From contig UQUR01000015.1 of NCBI GenBank assembly GCA_900544345.1, positions 1 through 21,070 of the forward strand: DNA of 21,070 nt, in the 5' to 3' direction. The notes beneath the pieces were generated by a model. It ran no database searches and was not told the origin of the DNA. It worked only from the letters and a program-made list of their open reading frames with translations. The DNA comes from an uncultured Sutterella sp. (GTDB lineage Bacteria; Pseudomonadota; Gammaproteobacteria; Burkholderiales; Burkholderiaceae_F). Made by a program: the position numbers and the translations under genes. This document shows positions 7,817 to 15,281 of the stretch, in pieces; position 1 is the first letter of the stretch, and each line of letters opens with the position of its first letter.

Positions 7817-8008
7817 CTATCGGTCAATACGTAAACGCATTTCACTTAAACGGGCTCGTGCCTCACGTAAAAGTGCATGGTAGGCTTTGGCTCGGCGATT
7901 TTTAAGGCTCCAAATTTCAATAATAGCAAGCACCGTTACTAATATAAAAACCAGTACAACACTGTAGCCCTGATCTGACAAATTAAATAAGAAGAAATCT
8001 TCTGGCAT
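7817..8008 (-). CDS. ccmD: Heme exporter accessory protein CcmD
   Basis: A 63-residue single-span membrane protein. After a short N-terminus it has one hydrophobic helix (about 16-32, GYSVVLVFILVTVLAIIEIW) and a basic, helical cytoplasmic tail rich in Arg and Lys. This is the CcmD layout, and its position directly after ccmC supports the call. CcmD helps CcmC release heme-loaded CcmE in System I cytochrome c maturation. The start is ATG 8008, overlapping the ccmC stop as TGATG and preceded by GGAAGGGGAG. A longer frame back to 8044 lies inside ccmC and is unlikely to be used. A terminator follows immediately and no ccmE comes after. Confidence 0.82.
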   Translation of the reverse strand: MPEDFFLFNLSDQGYSVVLVFILVTVLAIIEIWSLKNRRAKAYHALLREARARLSEMRLRIDR

Positions 8009-8736
8009 CACAACTCCCCTTCCAAAGCAGCTTCCTGAGCCCAAACCGCACGCCGTTCACGCTCCAAAATGACCGTTCTGCAACGGCTCAAAGCCATGGC
8101 TAAAGAATAGGTCAAAAGGCTTAAACCAAACAAACACATTAAAACATACGCATCCCGTCCATTTGAACGCAAGAGACTACTGTCTAAGTCATGCGCCATC
8201 GGTGTAAACAGATCAAAAAAGACGTAAAGCCCCGGAATCACCACTAGGCCAAGCAAGGCAGAAACTGAGGCCTTTTTATCATTAATGGCTTGGCGGTAGT
8301 TGATTTTTGATGCAGACAGCGAAATAAAGCAACCGAAAAAGATGAGCAAAATTAATAACGCTGTAAGTCTTGAGTCCCAGATCCAAAACGCGCCCCACAT
8401 CGGCCGACCGAAAAGCGCTCCGGAACCGATGGCAAAAAGGGTCATTACAAAACCGCTTGGGGCAAAACCTTGAGAGAAAACAATCGGCATTAAAGCCTGA
8501 GGATTTAAAAGATGTAAAAGGCTGCCTAAAACTACCACAGCATAAAAAGTCAAAGCTACTACAGCGCCTGCAATATGAAGGTAAAAGACCCAGTAGATAT
8601 CAGCCTTGCCAATCGCAGTAGTGTCAGAGTAGCTCAGCATCCAAAGCAACGCAGCCGCCATACTGGCAACTGATATCAGCAGCAGAATCGGAATAAATTT
8701 AGCGAAAGTGAAGTAATAGGACTTAGGATTAGCCAT
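8008..8736 (-). CDS. ccmC: Heme ABC transporter/heme lyase subunit CcmC
   Basis: A 242-residue inner-membrane protein with six predicted helices and the periplasmic tryptophan-rich WWD motif of heme-handling proteins (W114, W118, W120 and D121, followed by SRLT). CcmC binds heme and attaches it to the chaperone CcmE. Two histidines, His54 and His182, lie where the axial heme ligands of E. coli CcmC (His60, His184) are expected. Length matches the family (about 245). It is translationally coupled to ccmD. No clear Shine-Dalgarno precedes ATG 8736, but the first helix begins right after it, so the start is probably correct. It is the first gene of a two-gene unit: ccmA and ccmB do not precede it, and a divergent regulator gene lies upstream. 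Confidence 0.9.
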   Translation of the reverse strand: MANPKSYYFTFAKFIPILLLISVASMAAALLWMLSYSDTTAIGKADIYWVFYLHIAGAVVALTFYAVVVLGSLLHLLNPQALMPIVFSQGFAPSGFVMTLFAIGSGALFGRPMWGAFWIWDSRLTALLILLIFFGCFISLSASKINYRQAINDKKASVSALLGLVVIPGLYVFFDLFTPMAHDLDSSLLRSNGRDAYVLMCLFGLSLLTYSLAMALSRCRTVILERERRAVWAQEAALEGEL

Positions 8737-8875
8737 AGCAAAATCATTGTCAACACCAGGGCATTTTAACCTAAGCGAGAGAATCGGTTGTTGTAATTAA
8801 TAAAATTGACAAATTTGGCCTCGTTTAAAAGCTTCTGCTTGCCTTAAAATAACAGGGTTAAACGTGAGGAAAAGC
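8737..8875. promoter_or_regulatory. Divergent promoter region of ccmC and the NarL-type regulator
   Basis: An AT-rich intergenic segment serving two diverging genes. TTGACA at 8806-8811 is a perfect -35 on the plus strand but lacks a clear -10 at 17 bp. TAAAAT at 8845-8850 is a possible -10 closer to the regulator. On the minus strand TAAAAT (complement of 8763-8768) could be the ccmC -10. GAGGA at 8866-8870 is the ribosome binding site that picks ATG 8876 as the regulator start. Confidence 0.4.
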
Positions 8876-9532
8876 ATGCAGTTTTTAGTTGTTGATGATC
8901 ACTCTATTGTCACGATGGCCCTTGAAATGCTTTTAAAGGACTACGACGGACAAGACAACAGCGTTTTTTCTGCCAACACAAAAGAAGAAGCCATTGCATT
9001 GGCTGACCAGTACGGCGAAACCGCTGACCTGATGATTTTGGATTTATCAATGCCGGGGGTACAGGGCACATCCTTGATGGAAGAAATTGTGGCTGCACAC
9101 CCTACACTAAAAATTTTGGTCATGAGTGGACTGCAGGACCAGCATAGTATTGTACGTGTACTGCAAATGGGAGCTGCCGGTTTTATCCCCAAGTCGCTTG
9201 AGGCTGGGCTTTTAACCTCTGCCATCAGTTTTGTTCTCAAAGGCGGCGTCTACATTCCCGTTAAGCTTCTCAACCAGGCTCAGAAGTCTGGTCTTCTGAC
9301 AAACAAAGAGCCGATCAGTGAATTAGGAAGCGTACATCTGACGGAGCGCCAAAAAAATGTCTTGGAGCTGTTAGCCAAAGGCGCCCCTATTAAACGTATC
9401 TGTAAAGAACTCAACCTTTCCGAAGGGACTGTGAAAACCCATGTCACGGCTATTTATCGGGCATTCGGCGCAAGTAACCGCACTGAAGCACTGCTTGAAG
9501 CAAGGCGTCATGGCTTTGATGTAGGTATTTAG
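8876..9532 (+). CDS. NarL/FixJ-type response regulator
   Basis: A 218-residue two-component DNA-binding regulator. The receiver domain (about 1-120) has the acidic pair Asp7-Asp8 in VVDDH, phosphorylatable Asp56 in ILDLSMPG and Lys106 in FIPKS. The C-terminal LuxR helix-turn-helix (about 153-215) has LTERQKNVLELLAKG and LSEGTVKTHVTAIY. The ATG at 8876 is preferred over GTG 8864 because GAGGA (8866-8870) precedes it at 5 bases, and the family normally begins with a few residues before the receiver strand. The gene converges on a hybrid kinase and overlaps it by 4 bases, so the two are probably a cognate pair. The target genes are unknown; divergent ccmC is an obvious candidate. Confidence 0.9.
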   Translation: MQFLVVDDHSIVTMALEMLLKDYDGQDNSVFSANTKEEAIALADQYGETADLMILDLSMPGVQGTSLMEEIVAAHPTLKILVMSGLQDQHSIVRVLQMGAAGFIPKSLEAGLLTSAISFVLKGGVYIPVKLLNQAQKSGLLTNKEPISELGSVHLTERQKNVLELLAKGAPIKRICKELNLSEGTVKTHVTAIYRAFGASNRTEALLEARRHGFDVGI

Positions 9533-11418
9533 TGAATATTCTCTTCCATCAGCTCGGCGAGCATGGCATTGAGCGTTTCTCCAGATACTGGTTTTTGGAG
9601 AATTCTCGGCATGGCAAAAAGTGCCGCTTCACGCTCTCCTAATACACGGAGTGTACGAATGTAGTGTTTCTCAATGATTTCGGAAGAAACAGCTGTCAGA
9701 AGTACCGAGGGAAGCCTTTGCGATTGAATCAGAGAGAGCTTCAAGATACACTCTAAGCCTGTGGCCTGCCCCTCTCCCAAATTAAAATCAGAAATCACCG
9801 CATCGATTTTATCTGACTTGCGAATGCTCTCCTCAAGTGCTTCATTTAAGCTGTCAGAGGCAATAACCTGAGCACCCCAACTTTCAATCAGAGCTTTCAG
9901 ACTGTCTCTTACGGGGGTATTGTCTTCAATCAGGACAACCGTTCCGGAGAGCTTTTGAATGGTTTTGAGCTTTTTGCGATTTTGTTTGAAAATTTTAGCT
10001 TGCTCAGCCTCATGAACCGGAAGCGTGATTCGGAAAATAGAACCTTTGCCGAGTTTTGAGCTCAAACTCAATTTAATCTGCAGTTGGTCGCAAATAGCTT
10101 TCACAATCGACAGACCCAAACCGTATCCTTCGGTTTGAGCTCGGGTATTTTCACTGCGGTAAAAATAATCAAAAATCTTTTTTTGCTCTTCTGGCTCAAT
10201 TCCAACACCGCTGTCGACCACACAAATACTGACACGACGCTCTCCAATTAAGCGTGCGGCTAATAAAATTTCGCCCTTTTGTGTATAAGCCAGAGCATTC
10301 GTAATCAAATTACGAATGGCTCGGCTCAAAAGCTGCGCATCGGTATAAACATTGACGTCTAAATTTTTAAGCCGGAATTGAAGTCCCTTTTCTTTGGCCA
10401 TAGGCTCAAATTCCAAAGCCAACTCTTGCAAAAGAGCACTGAGACGAATAGGTTCCAATTTCGCTGAGCTGTGACCGGTTTCCAACTTTGAGACTTCCAG
10501 AATCTGAGCCACAAGTGTCTGCAAGGCCTGAGACGTTTTTGCCAGCTGCTCAACAATTTGGAGCGTCTTAGGGTCATCCGTTTTTTTCAACAGTTGAATA
10601 TAGATGCCGATTGCCTGCAAAGGCTGACGAATGTCGTGATTAGCTGCAGTAAAAAAACGGCTTCTCAGTCTGCTCTGTTCCTCAGTCTCACGGCGCAGTT
10701 TTTCTGCGAGATTTTTCTCAAGAGTCAGCCGCTTGACGAGATTTTCATTTTCCTGGTCATTTCGAACAGCCATCTGAACGATTTCATTAAAGCGCCGTCC
10801 CGAATAGAACATAAAAACAACTACAGTTACCAATAAAACTGCAATCATTAGGCGAGAAAGCCCGAAGATTAACGCTAAACGCAACACTAAAGGAGTGATC
10901 GCGCAAAGAATAAAAGCAACAAGGCTTGGCAACCAGCAGGCGTAAACGGGCCAGGAGACAAATGTGACCGATAAAATCACAGAAAACAAAACGATTTGAG
11001 CAGAAGAATCGTTAGCGGCGCTATAAGCAAAAGTCAGTCCTGCTATAGCCCAAATGATGCCTCCGACTACCGCCAAGACCATCCAGGCCCGAATCCAGAA
11101 GTGAATTCTTGCATGACGGTAGCGATCGGCCCAAAACCGACGGTTAAAATCCACTGCCCCATAGAAATGTACCGCAACGAGTAAAAGCCAGAAGATGAGT
11201 AAAAAGGGATTGACAACCGGCCACAAAAACATGGCAATTACACAAGCTCCGGCAAGCTCTACCGCGAGAGCAACAGGCTGCAGCTTCAGAGAACTTAGAA
11301 TTTGGCGGACAAGAACGCGGGAATTTCGCCTTCTCCACTGAGCAACGGTCATATTTTCACTGTAATACGCTCCGTTAGTGAGAAAGCGAAACCATTGTGC
11401 TTTAAGCCAACCAAACAT
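9529..11418 (-). CDS. Membrane-bound hybrid histidine kinase with C-terminal receiver
   Basis: A 629-residue sensor. Several hydrophobic segments between residues 50 and 205 (about six helices) form an unrecognised membrane sensor, followed by a coiled-coil linker (about 215-250). The phosphoacceptor is His261 in AANHDIRQPLQAI, an HDxRQPL-type H-box. The ATPase part has the N-box (Asn370, Asn374), VDSGVG (401-406) and GYGLGLSIV (431-439). A receiver domain (about 492-625) carries Glu498-Asp499, Asp544 in ISDFNLG and Lys609 in LQKPV. No phosphotransfer (Hpt) domain is present. It is third in a tadA-ldcA-kinase operon, 8 bases after ldcA, and the weak GAGATAAG before the ATG suggests coupling. 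Its last bases overlap the NarL-type regulator on the other strand. Confidence 0.88.
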   Translation of the reverse strand: MFGWLKAQWFRFLTNGAYYSENMTVAQWRRRNSRVLVRQILSSLKLQPVALAVELAGACVIAMFLWPVVNPFLLIFWLLLVAVHFYGAVDFNRRFWADRYRHARIHFWIRAWMVLAVVGGIIWAIAGLTFAYSAANDSSAQIVLFSVILSVTFVSWPVYACWLPSLVAFILCAITPLVLRLALIFGLSRLMIAVLLVTVVVFMFYSGRRFNEIVQMAVRNDQENENLVKRLTLEKNLAEKLRRETEEQSRLRSRFFTAANHDIRQPLQAIGIYIQLLKKTDDPKTLQIVEQLAKTSQALQTLVAQILEVSKLETGHSSAKLEPIRLSALLQELALEFEPMAKEKGLQFRLKNLDVNVYTDAQLLSRAIRNLITNALAYTQKGEILLAARLIGERRVSICVVDSGVGIEPEEQKKIFDYFYRSENTRAQTEGYGLGLSIVKAICDQLQIKLSLSSKLGKGSIFRITLPVHEAEQAKIFKQNRKKLKTIQKLSGTVVLIEDNTPVRDSLKALIESWGAQVIASDSLNEALEESIRKSDKIDAVISDFNLGEGQATGLECILKLSLIQSQRLPSVLLTAVSSEIIEKHYIRTLRVLGEREAALFAMPRILQKPVSGETLNAMLAELMEENIH

Positions 11419-11426
11419 AACTTATC

Positions 11427-12347
11427 TCAGAATCGGGGCGTCACCCTCGGATGCTCTTTGGTTGAAAGTACCACATAGCCTTTCTCTGTTCTCATACGAA
11501 CCTTCGCTCCCACAGGCAATGTGATTTTTACGGGAGAATGGCCAAAAGGCAAGCCATGCAAAATAGGCATACCAGGCAGACGTTCACGAAGATAGGCTAA
11601 AACGTCTGAAAATAGAAAATCATTTTCTCTGGGATGGGCCGGATCAGCATCGCGGAAGTCACCGAACAAAATCGCCTTTTGCTTGGCAAGCACACCAGCC
11701 ATATCAAGCTGCGCCATATGCCTTTCAATACGATAGGCTCGGTCGTTGCAGTCTTCCAAAAAGAGAATGCCACCTTCAATGTTCGGAAAATAAGGTGTGC
11801 CCAATAAAGCCGTAACGATAGAGAGGTTGCCACCCCAGAGCGTACCTTCAAAATCCAAGTCCGGAGCCTCTTTGCAAGGGAAAGAAGCAACCCACTCCTC
11901 ATTGAATAATGACGAGTGAAAACTCTTTTCAGTCATAAACATGGGCGTATCGACAAAATCCGTGCCGTTAGGCCCCTGATAACTTATTTTTCCGGTTTTG
12001 GTCAGATAGGCTAAATTAAAAGCTGTGAAGTCCGAGTAACCACAAAAGACAGGAGAGCGAGAAGCAATAGCGTCGTAGTCGATTTTGTCGAGAATACGCG
12101 ATAAACCGTAGCCACCTCTGATAGGCAGCACCAAGTCAATATCTTTATCGCACGCTAAAGTCATGAGACCTTCAAGCCGCTCAGCATCGGTGCCGGCAAA
12201 CTGTTTGACGTTTTTAAAAACTGTATCGTGCAAAACGACTTCTGCACCGCGGTCCGTGAAATACAGTTTTGCCAATGCAGGCGTAGAGATGTCCAACACG
12301 GCACGCGACGGGGCGCAAAAGCCCACTCGAATCGGATAATTAGGCAT
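11427..12347 (-). CDS. ldcA: LD-carboxypeptidase (muramoyltetrapeptide carboxypeptidase, S66)
   Basis: A 306-residue serine peptidase of family S66. It removes the terminal D-alanine from murein tetrapeptides in the cytosol during peptidoglycan recycling. The catalytic triad is visible: Ser105 in GYSDFTA (nucleophile elbow), Glu198 in LFLEDC and His270 in LPFGHSP. GGYG (78-81) and the WGGNLS segment are also typical. Length is normal (about 300). ATG 12347 was chosen over ATG 12362 because GCGGAAA lies at a good distance before it and the family begins close to the first beta-strand (PIRVGFCAPS). It overlaps the tadA stop by 8 bases and is followed after 8 bases by the hybrid kinase. Confidence 0.9.
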   Translation of the reverse strand: MPNYPIRVGFCAPSRAVLDISTPALAKLYFTDRGAEVVLHDTVFKNVKQFAGTDAERLEGLMTLACDKDIDLVLPIRGGYGLSRILDKIDYDAIASRSPVFCGYSDFTAFNLAYLTKTGKISYQGPNGTDFVDTPMFMTEKSFHSSLFNEEWVASFPCKEAPDLDFEGTLWGGNLSIVTALLGTPYFPNIEGGILFLEDCNDRAYRIERHMAQLDMAGVLAKQKAILFGDFRDADPAHPRENDFLFSDVLAYLRERLPGMPILHGLPFGHSPVKITLPVGAKVRMRTEKGYVVLSTKEHPRVTPRF

Positions 12348-13200
12348 GGCGTTTTTCCGCAAAAAAGTCTGTTAATAACGCAGCCGCCTCTTTGCCGCAT
12401 ACACCGCCATCGACCTGAACACGGTGATTGAGTTTGGCAGCTGTTTGCAGATCAAAAGATCCGCCGTAAGCACCGGTCTTTTCATCTCTGGCACCGAAAA
12501 CAACGCGAGAAATGCGAGCGTGAGCAATAAGTCCAGCACACATCACACAAGGCTCAAGGGTCACATAAAGCGTGCAACCTGTAAGACGATAATTTTCAAG
12601 TGCGCTTGAAGCCTGTCGAATGGCAATCACCTCAGCGTGTGCGCTCGGGTCATTGTCTTCGATTGAACGATTGCGTCCTACTCCGATGATGGCTCCGTCT
12701 TTCACAATCACACAGCCTACGGGCACTTCTCCGGCTCGGCCTGCCTCCCGGGCAAACTCCAGGGCCTCGCGCATAAACTGCTGGTCGTGGGGGCTAGTCT
12801 GACGCTTTCTGGAATTAATTTCCCTATTTCTTTGCTGGAGCGCTTTTTGCATGACGTTGCGAAGGGTCTCCCTTCGCTCTTGTTCCAACAAAACAGCATC
12901 TTCCAACTGAGCCCGTGTATAGCGATCACGGCTATTTTTCCGATAACCTACCGTTGCTTCAAAAATCAGTCCTTTTTTTAGCGACTGAAGCAAAATCGTC
13001 ACGGGAGTCTCGTGTAGCCAATCGCCAGCACCATCTAAAAATTCCTGTGCTTTGGTAAGGGCCGTTGAAGCCGAAATCAGATCATCCGGTAAATAAGTCA
13101 GAAAAGCTTCAAGCACCACATACAAATCCTCAGGATTGTGACGTTCTAGGGATGCCAGGGTACTGCCTTTTCTAACAGTGAGTTCAATAAATCGCTTCAC
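12340..13200 (-). CDS. tadA: tRNA adenosine(34) deaminase TadA with N-terminal extension
   Basis: TadA converts A34 to inosine in the tRNA-Arg(ACG) anticodon. The catalytic zinc domain lies at about 138-286: HAEV (His188, catalytic Glu190) and EPCVMCAG (Cys218, Cys221), then FGARDEKTGAYGG. Ordinary TadA is about 150-170 residues; this one has some 137 extra N-terminal residues, including a charged, probably coiled-coil stretch (about 95-130). The GTG at 13200 is preferred because GGAGAG precedes it at 5 bases; a TTG at 13248 gives a longer frame without a visible ribosome site. Internal Met codons near the deaminase domain could also yield a normal-length form. It is first in the operon with ldcA and the hybrid kinase. 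The extension is not a domain I recognise. Confidence 0.88.
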   Translation of the reverse strand: MKRFIELTVRKGSTLASLERHNPEDLYVVLEAFLTYLPDDLISASTALTKAQEFLDGAGDWLHETPVTILLQSLKKGLIFEATVGYRKNSRDRYTRAQLEDAVLLEQERRETLRNVMQKALQQRNREINSRKRQTSPHDQQFMREALEFAREAGRAGEVPVGCVIVKDGAIIGVGRNRSIEDNDPSAHAEVIAIRQASSALENYRLTGCTLYVTLEPCVMCAGLIAHARISRVVFGARDEKTGAYGGSFDLQTAAKLNHRVQVDGGVCGKEAAALLTDFFAEKRHA

Positions 13201-13295
13201 AGCCGCTCTCCATATTGACCTGAGTATTTTAGCGATTTTGGCGTCCAATACCTATCTGTTGTCACTACAATATTGAAGAAAAAGGAATTTTCACT

Positions 13296-13706
13296 ATGAA
13301 AAAACTCTTCTTTACTGTGCTGACACTAGCCTTTGCGACGAGTGCGCAATCGGGACAATACGCCGATGCGTTGGGTCTTTGCCTGGTCAACCATGCTTCT
13401 GCTTCTGACACTAAGGTCCTCACTCAATGGGCTTTTGTCACACTCGGTCAAACAAAGGCCGCCCGGGAAATTGCTGTGATTGACCGCAATGTGATTGATA
13501 AAACTACGGTCAAAGCGCAGACAGTCGTTTTAAGACTCTTAGGAAAAGACTGCGCAAAGGAAGCTCTGAAGGCAACGCTTTATGAAGGTAAAAACGGAAT
13601 CAGTGAAGGTATCAAAGCAGCAGTGACGCAAAGAATGCAAGAGGAGTTGCAAAGCCAAACAGTCGATGCGATCATTGCAAAAATGACCTCAATCAAAACA
13701 CCGTAA
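13296..13706 (+). CDS. Small secreted protein of unknown function
   Basis: A 136-residue protein with a classical signal peptide (MKK, hydrophobic 4-14, likely cleavage around 17-20). The mature part is helical and has two cysteines, Cys29 and Cys86, probably disulfide-bonded in the periplasm. The segment ALGLCLVNHASASDTKVLTQW recalls a small proteobacterial family of secreted proteins with an ALxxCLV...DxxxLxxW pattern; this is recollection, not a search result. AAGGA at 13282-13286 gives a good ribosome site and TACAAT at 13266-13271 a plausible -10. It diverges from tadA and is followed by the lyase gene after 55 bases, possibly on one transcript. No function is assigned. Confidence 0.8.
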   Translation: MKKLFFTVLTLAFATSAQSGQYADALGLCLVNHASASDTKVLTQWAFVTLGQTKAAREIAVIDRNVIDKTTVKAQTVVLRLLGKDCAKEALKATLYEGKNGISEGIKAAVTQRMQEELQSQTVDAIIAKMTSIKTP

Positions 13707-13761
13707 CAGGTACACTAAAGTCAAATGCGTTTTGATTAAAAAGATTTTAGGAGAACGACAT

Positions 13762-15210
13762 ATGATTCGCGATGAATTTTATTGGCTAGGGCAAATGAAT
13801 AAAGCCACAATTATTGCCAATAGTGCTGGAGCACTTTTGACGCCGCAGCTTGCCCGCACGGCAGCGCTTGCACTTAAAGAAGCTATAGAAAGCGGCAAGG
13901 ATCCCGCCAATCGTGTCAAGCGAGTGATTGACTTTGAGCCCAAACTCATCGCGGCGGCAGGCACAAGCGAAGTCACAGAGATTCACGTCGGCCGTTCAAG
14001 CCAGGATATGCACTCGACTTTTCGTGCGGCAATCATGCGCGATGAAGTAATCAATGTCTCTCGAGCTTTGGAAAATGTCATCGATAAGCTACTTGATTTA
14101 GCGCGTGCTCACCAAGACACCGTGATGCCTTCTTATACAAACGGTGTTGCCGCTCAGCCCACGACCTTCGCTCACTACCTTCTTGGATTTATCGAAGGCT
14201 TTAAACGCGATCGTGTGCGTCTGACTCAATTTTATAGTCGTCTTAATTTCTGCCCAATGGGCTCCTGCGTTTTAAACGGAACAGGCTGGCCTCTTAACCG
14301 CAAGCTTATGGCCAAGCTCTTGGGTTTTCGTGCACCCTCAAGAAACGCCTTTGACGCCACACAAATTGCCATGGTGGATTTGCCTATTGAATTTGCTCAG
14401 ATTCAAGCTTCGATTGCTCTTCATATTGGAGAGATGATTGCCGACATCATGGTTCAGTACGCTCAACCGCGTCCATGGATTTTGCTCTCTGAAGGCAATG
14501 GCAACACTTATGTATCATCAGCTATGCCCCAAAAACGCAATCCCGGACTTTTGATCAGTTGCCGTGGAAACGCAAGCGATGTGGTGAGCGAAGCCAATTT
14601 AGCAATAACTCGGGCTCACAATGTGCCAAGTGGCATGATTGATGGCAAATCTGTAAAAGTACATTCTGCCTTGGCTGATTTAAGTGTCAAAACGATGGAG
14701 CGATTTGTCAAAATTCTCTGTGCACTTGTCGTTAATAAAGAAAGAGCGCTTGAAGAGCTTTCTTTGGATTGGACGGCAAGCCAAGAAATCGCTGATCGAT
14801 TAATGAATGAGTATAAATTGCCTTTCCGTGTCGGTCATCACATCGCTAGTGCCATGGTGAGTTATGCCCGAGCAAACGGCATTTTGCCGCTCACATTCCC
14901 CTACGAAGAAATGAGACGCATCTATGCTGAGACCGTCAGTAAAGAAATGCCCGACTTCAGTACCGAGTGTCCAATGAGCGAAGAAGAATTCCGAGCGAGT
15001 CTAAATCCGAAGGAAATCATTGCCCGTCGCCGCACGGAAGGTAGCGCCAACCCACAAGAAGTCTCTCGTATGCTCTCGGAATTGACTTCAGAGATGACAA
15101 TATTGAAAGAGGATACCGCAATGAAGGCTGCCCATATTGATCAGTCAATGGCAGATCTTGACAGTCAGTTTCAACCGTTTACCGAAGAGGTAATTGAGGA
15201 AAAACAATAG
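13762..15210 (+). CDS. Argininosuccinate-lyase-like enzyme (fumarase/aspartase superfamily)
   Basis: A 482-residue lyase of the superfamily that eliminates fumarate from C-N or C-O bonds. The signature loop SSAMPQKRNPG (252-262) carries the catalytic serine. The C-terminal SQEIADRLMN...LPFRVGHHI block matches the ATDLADYLV...PFRdAHh region of ArgH. Two sites differ from true ArgH. THLQ, which contains an essential histidine, is TNGV (126-129), and the GRSRND motif reads GRSSQDMHST (77-86). It is therefore probably a paralogue with another substrate rather than the arginine-biosynthetic enzyme. ATG 13762 is chosen because AGGAG (13749-13753) precedes it at 8 bases; a TTG frame from 13732 would swallow that site. 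The last 30 residues are an acidic, Gln/Glu-rich tail. It ends at a bidirectional terminator facing an AbgA-like hydrolase. Confidence 0.82.
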   Translation: MIRDEFYWLGQMNKATIIANSAGALLTPQLARTAALALKEAIESGKDPANRVKRVIDFEPKLIAAAGTSEVTEIHVGRSSQDMHSTFRAAIMRDEVINVSRALENVIDKLLDLARAHQDTVMPSYTNGVAAQPTTFAHYLLGFIEGFKRDRVRLTQFYSRLNFCPMGSCVLNGTGWPLNRKLMAKLLGFRAPSRNAFDATQIAMVDLPIEFAQIQASIALHIGEMIADIMVQYAQPRPWILLSEGNGNTYVSSAMPQKRNPGLLISCRGNASDVVSEANLAITRAHNVPSGMIDGKSVKVHSALADLSVKTMERFVKILCALVVNKERALEELSLDWTASQEIADRLMNEYKLPFRVGHHIASAMVSYARANGILPLTFPYEEMRRIYAETVSKEMPDFSTECPMSEEEFRASLNPKEIIARRRTEGSANPQEVSRMLSELTSEMTILKEDTAMKAAHIDQSMADLDSQFQPFTEEVIEEKQ

Positions 15211-15235
15211 AAGTACGTTATCTATTGGATGATAC

Positions 15236-15264
15236 GAAAAACCGGAGCGTTGCTCCGGTTTTTC
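15236..15264. terminator. Bidirectional terminator between the lyase and the M20 hydrolase
   Basis: The stem AAAAACCGGAGC (15237-15248) with GCTCCGGTTTTT (15252-15263) is perfect over 12 bp, plus one G-C closing pair. It has a short loop and T's on both strands, and lies between two convergent genes. Confidence 0.9.
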
Positions 15265-15281
15265 ATTAGACCTCAATCAAA

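Noticed and set aside
8008..8044. Extended ccmD start 12 codons upstream
   Set aside because: It lies within the ccmC reading frame, while ATG 8008 has a strong ribosome site and a classical TGATG coupling.
8370..8621. An 83-codon plus-strand frame inside ccmC
   Set aside because: It is antisense to the WWD-motif region of ccmC, with a low-complexity basic product and no ribosome site.
10558..10836. A 92-codon plus-strand frame inside the hybrid kinase
   Set aside because: It is antisense to the H-box and coiled-coil region and shows no domain, signal peptide or ribosome site.
13732..13761. TTG start giving ten extra residues on the lyase
   Set aside because: The extra codons contain the AGGAG ribosome site of ATG 13762, and the family begins at MIRDEF.
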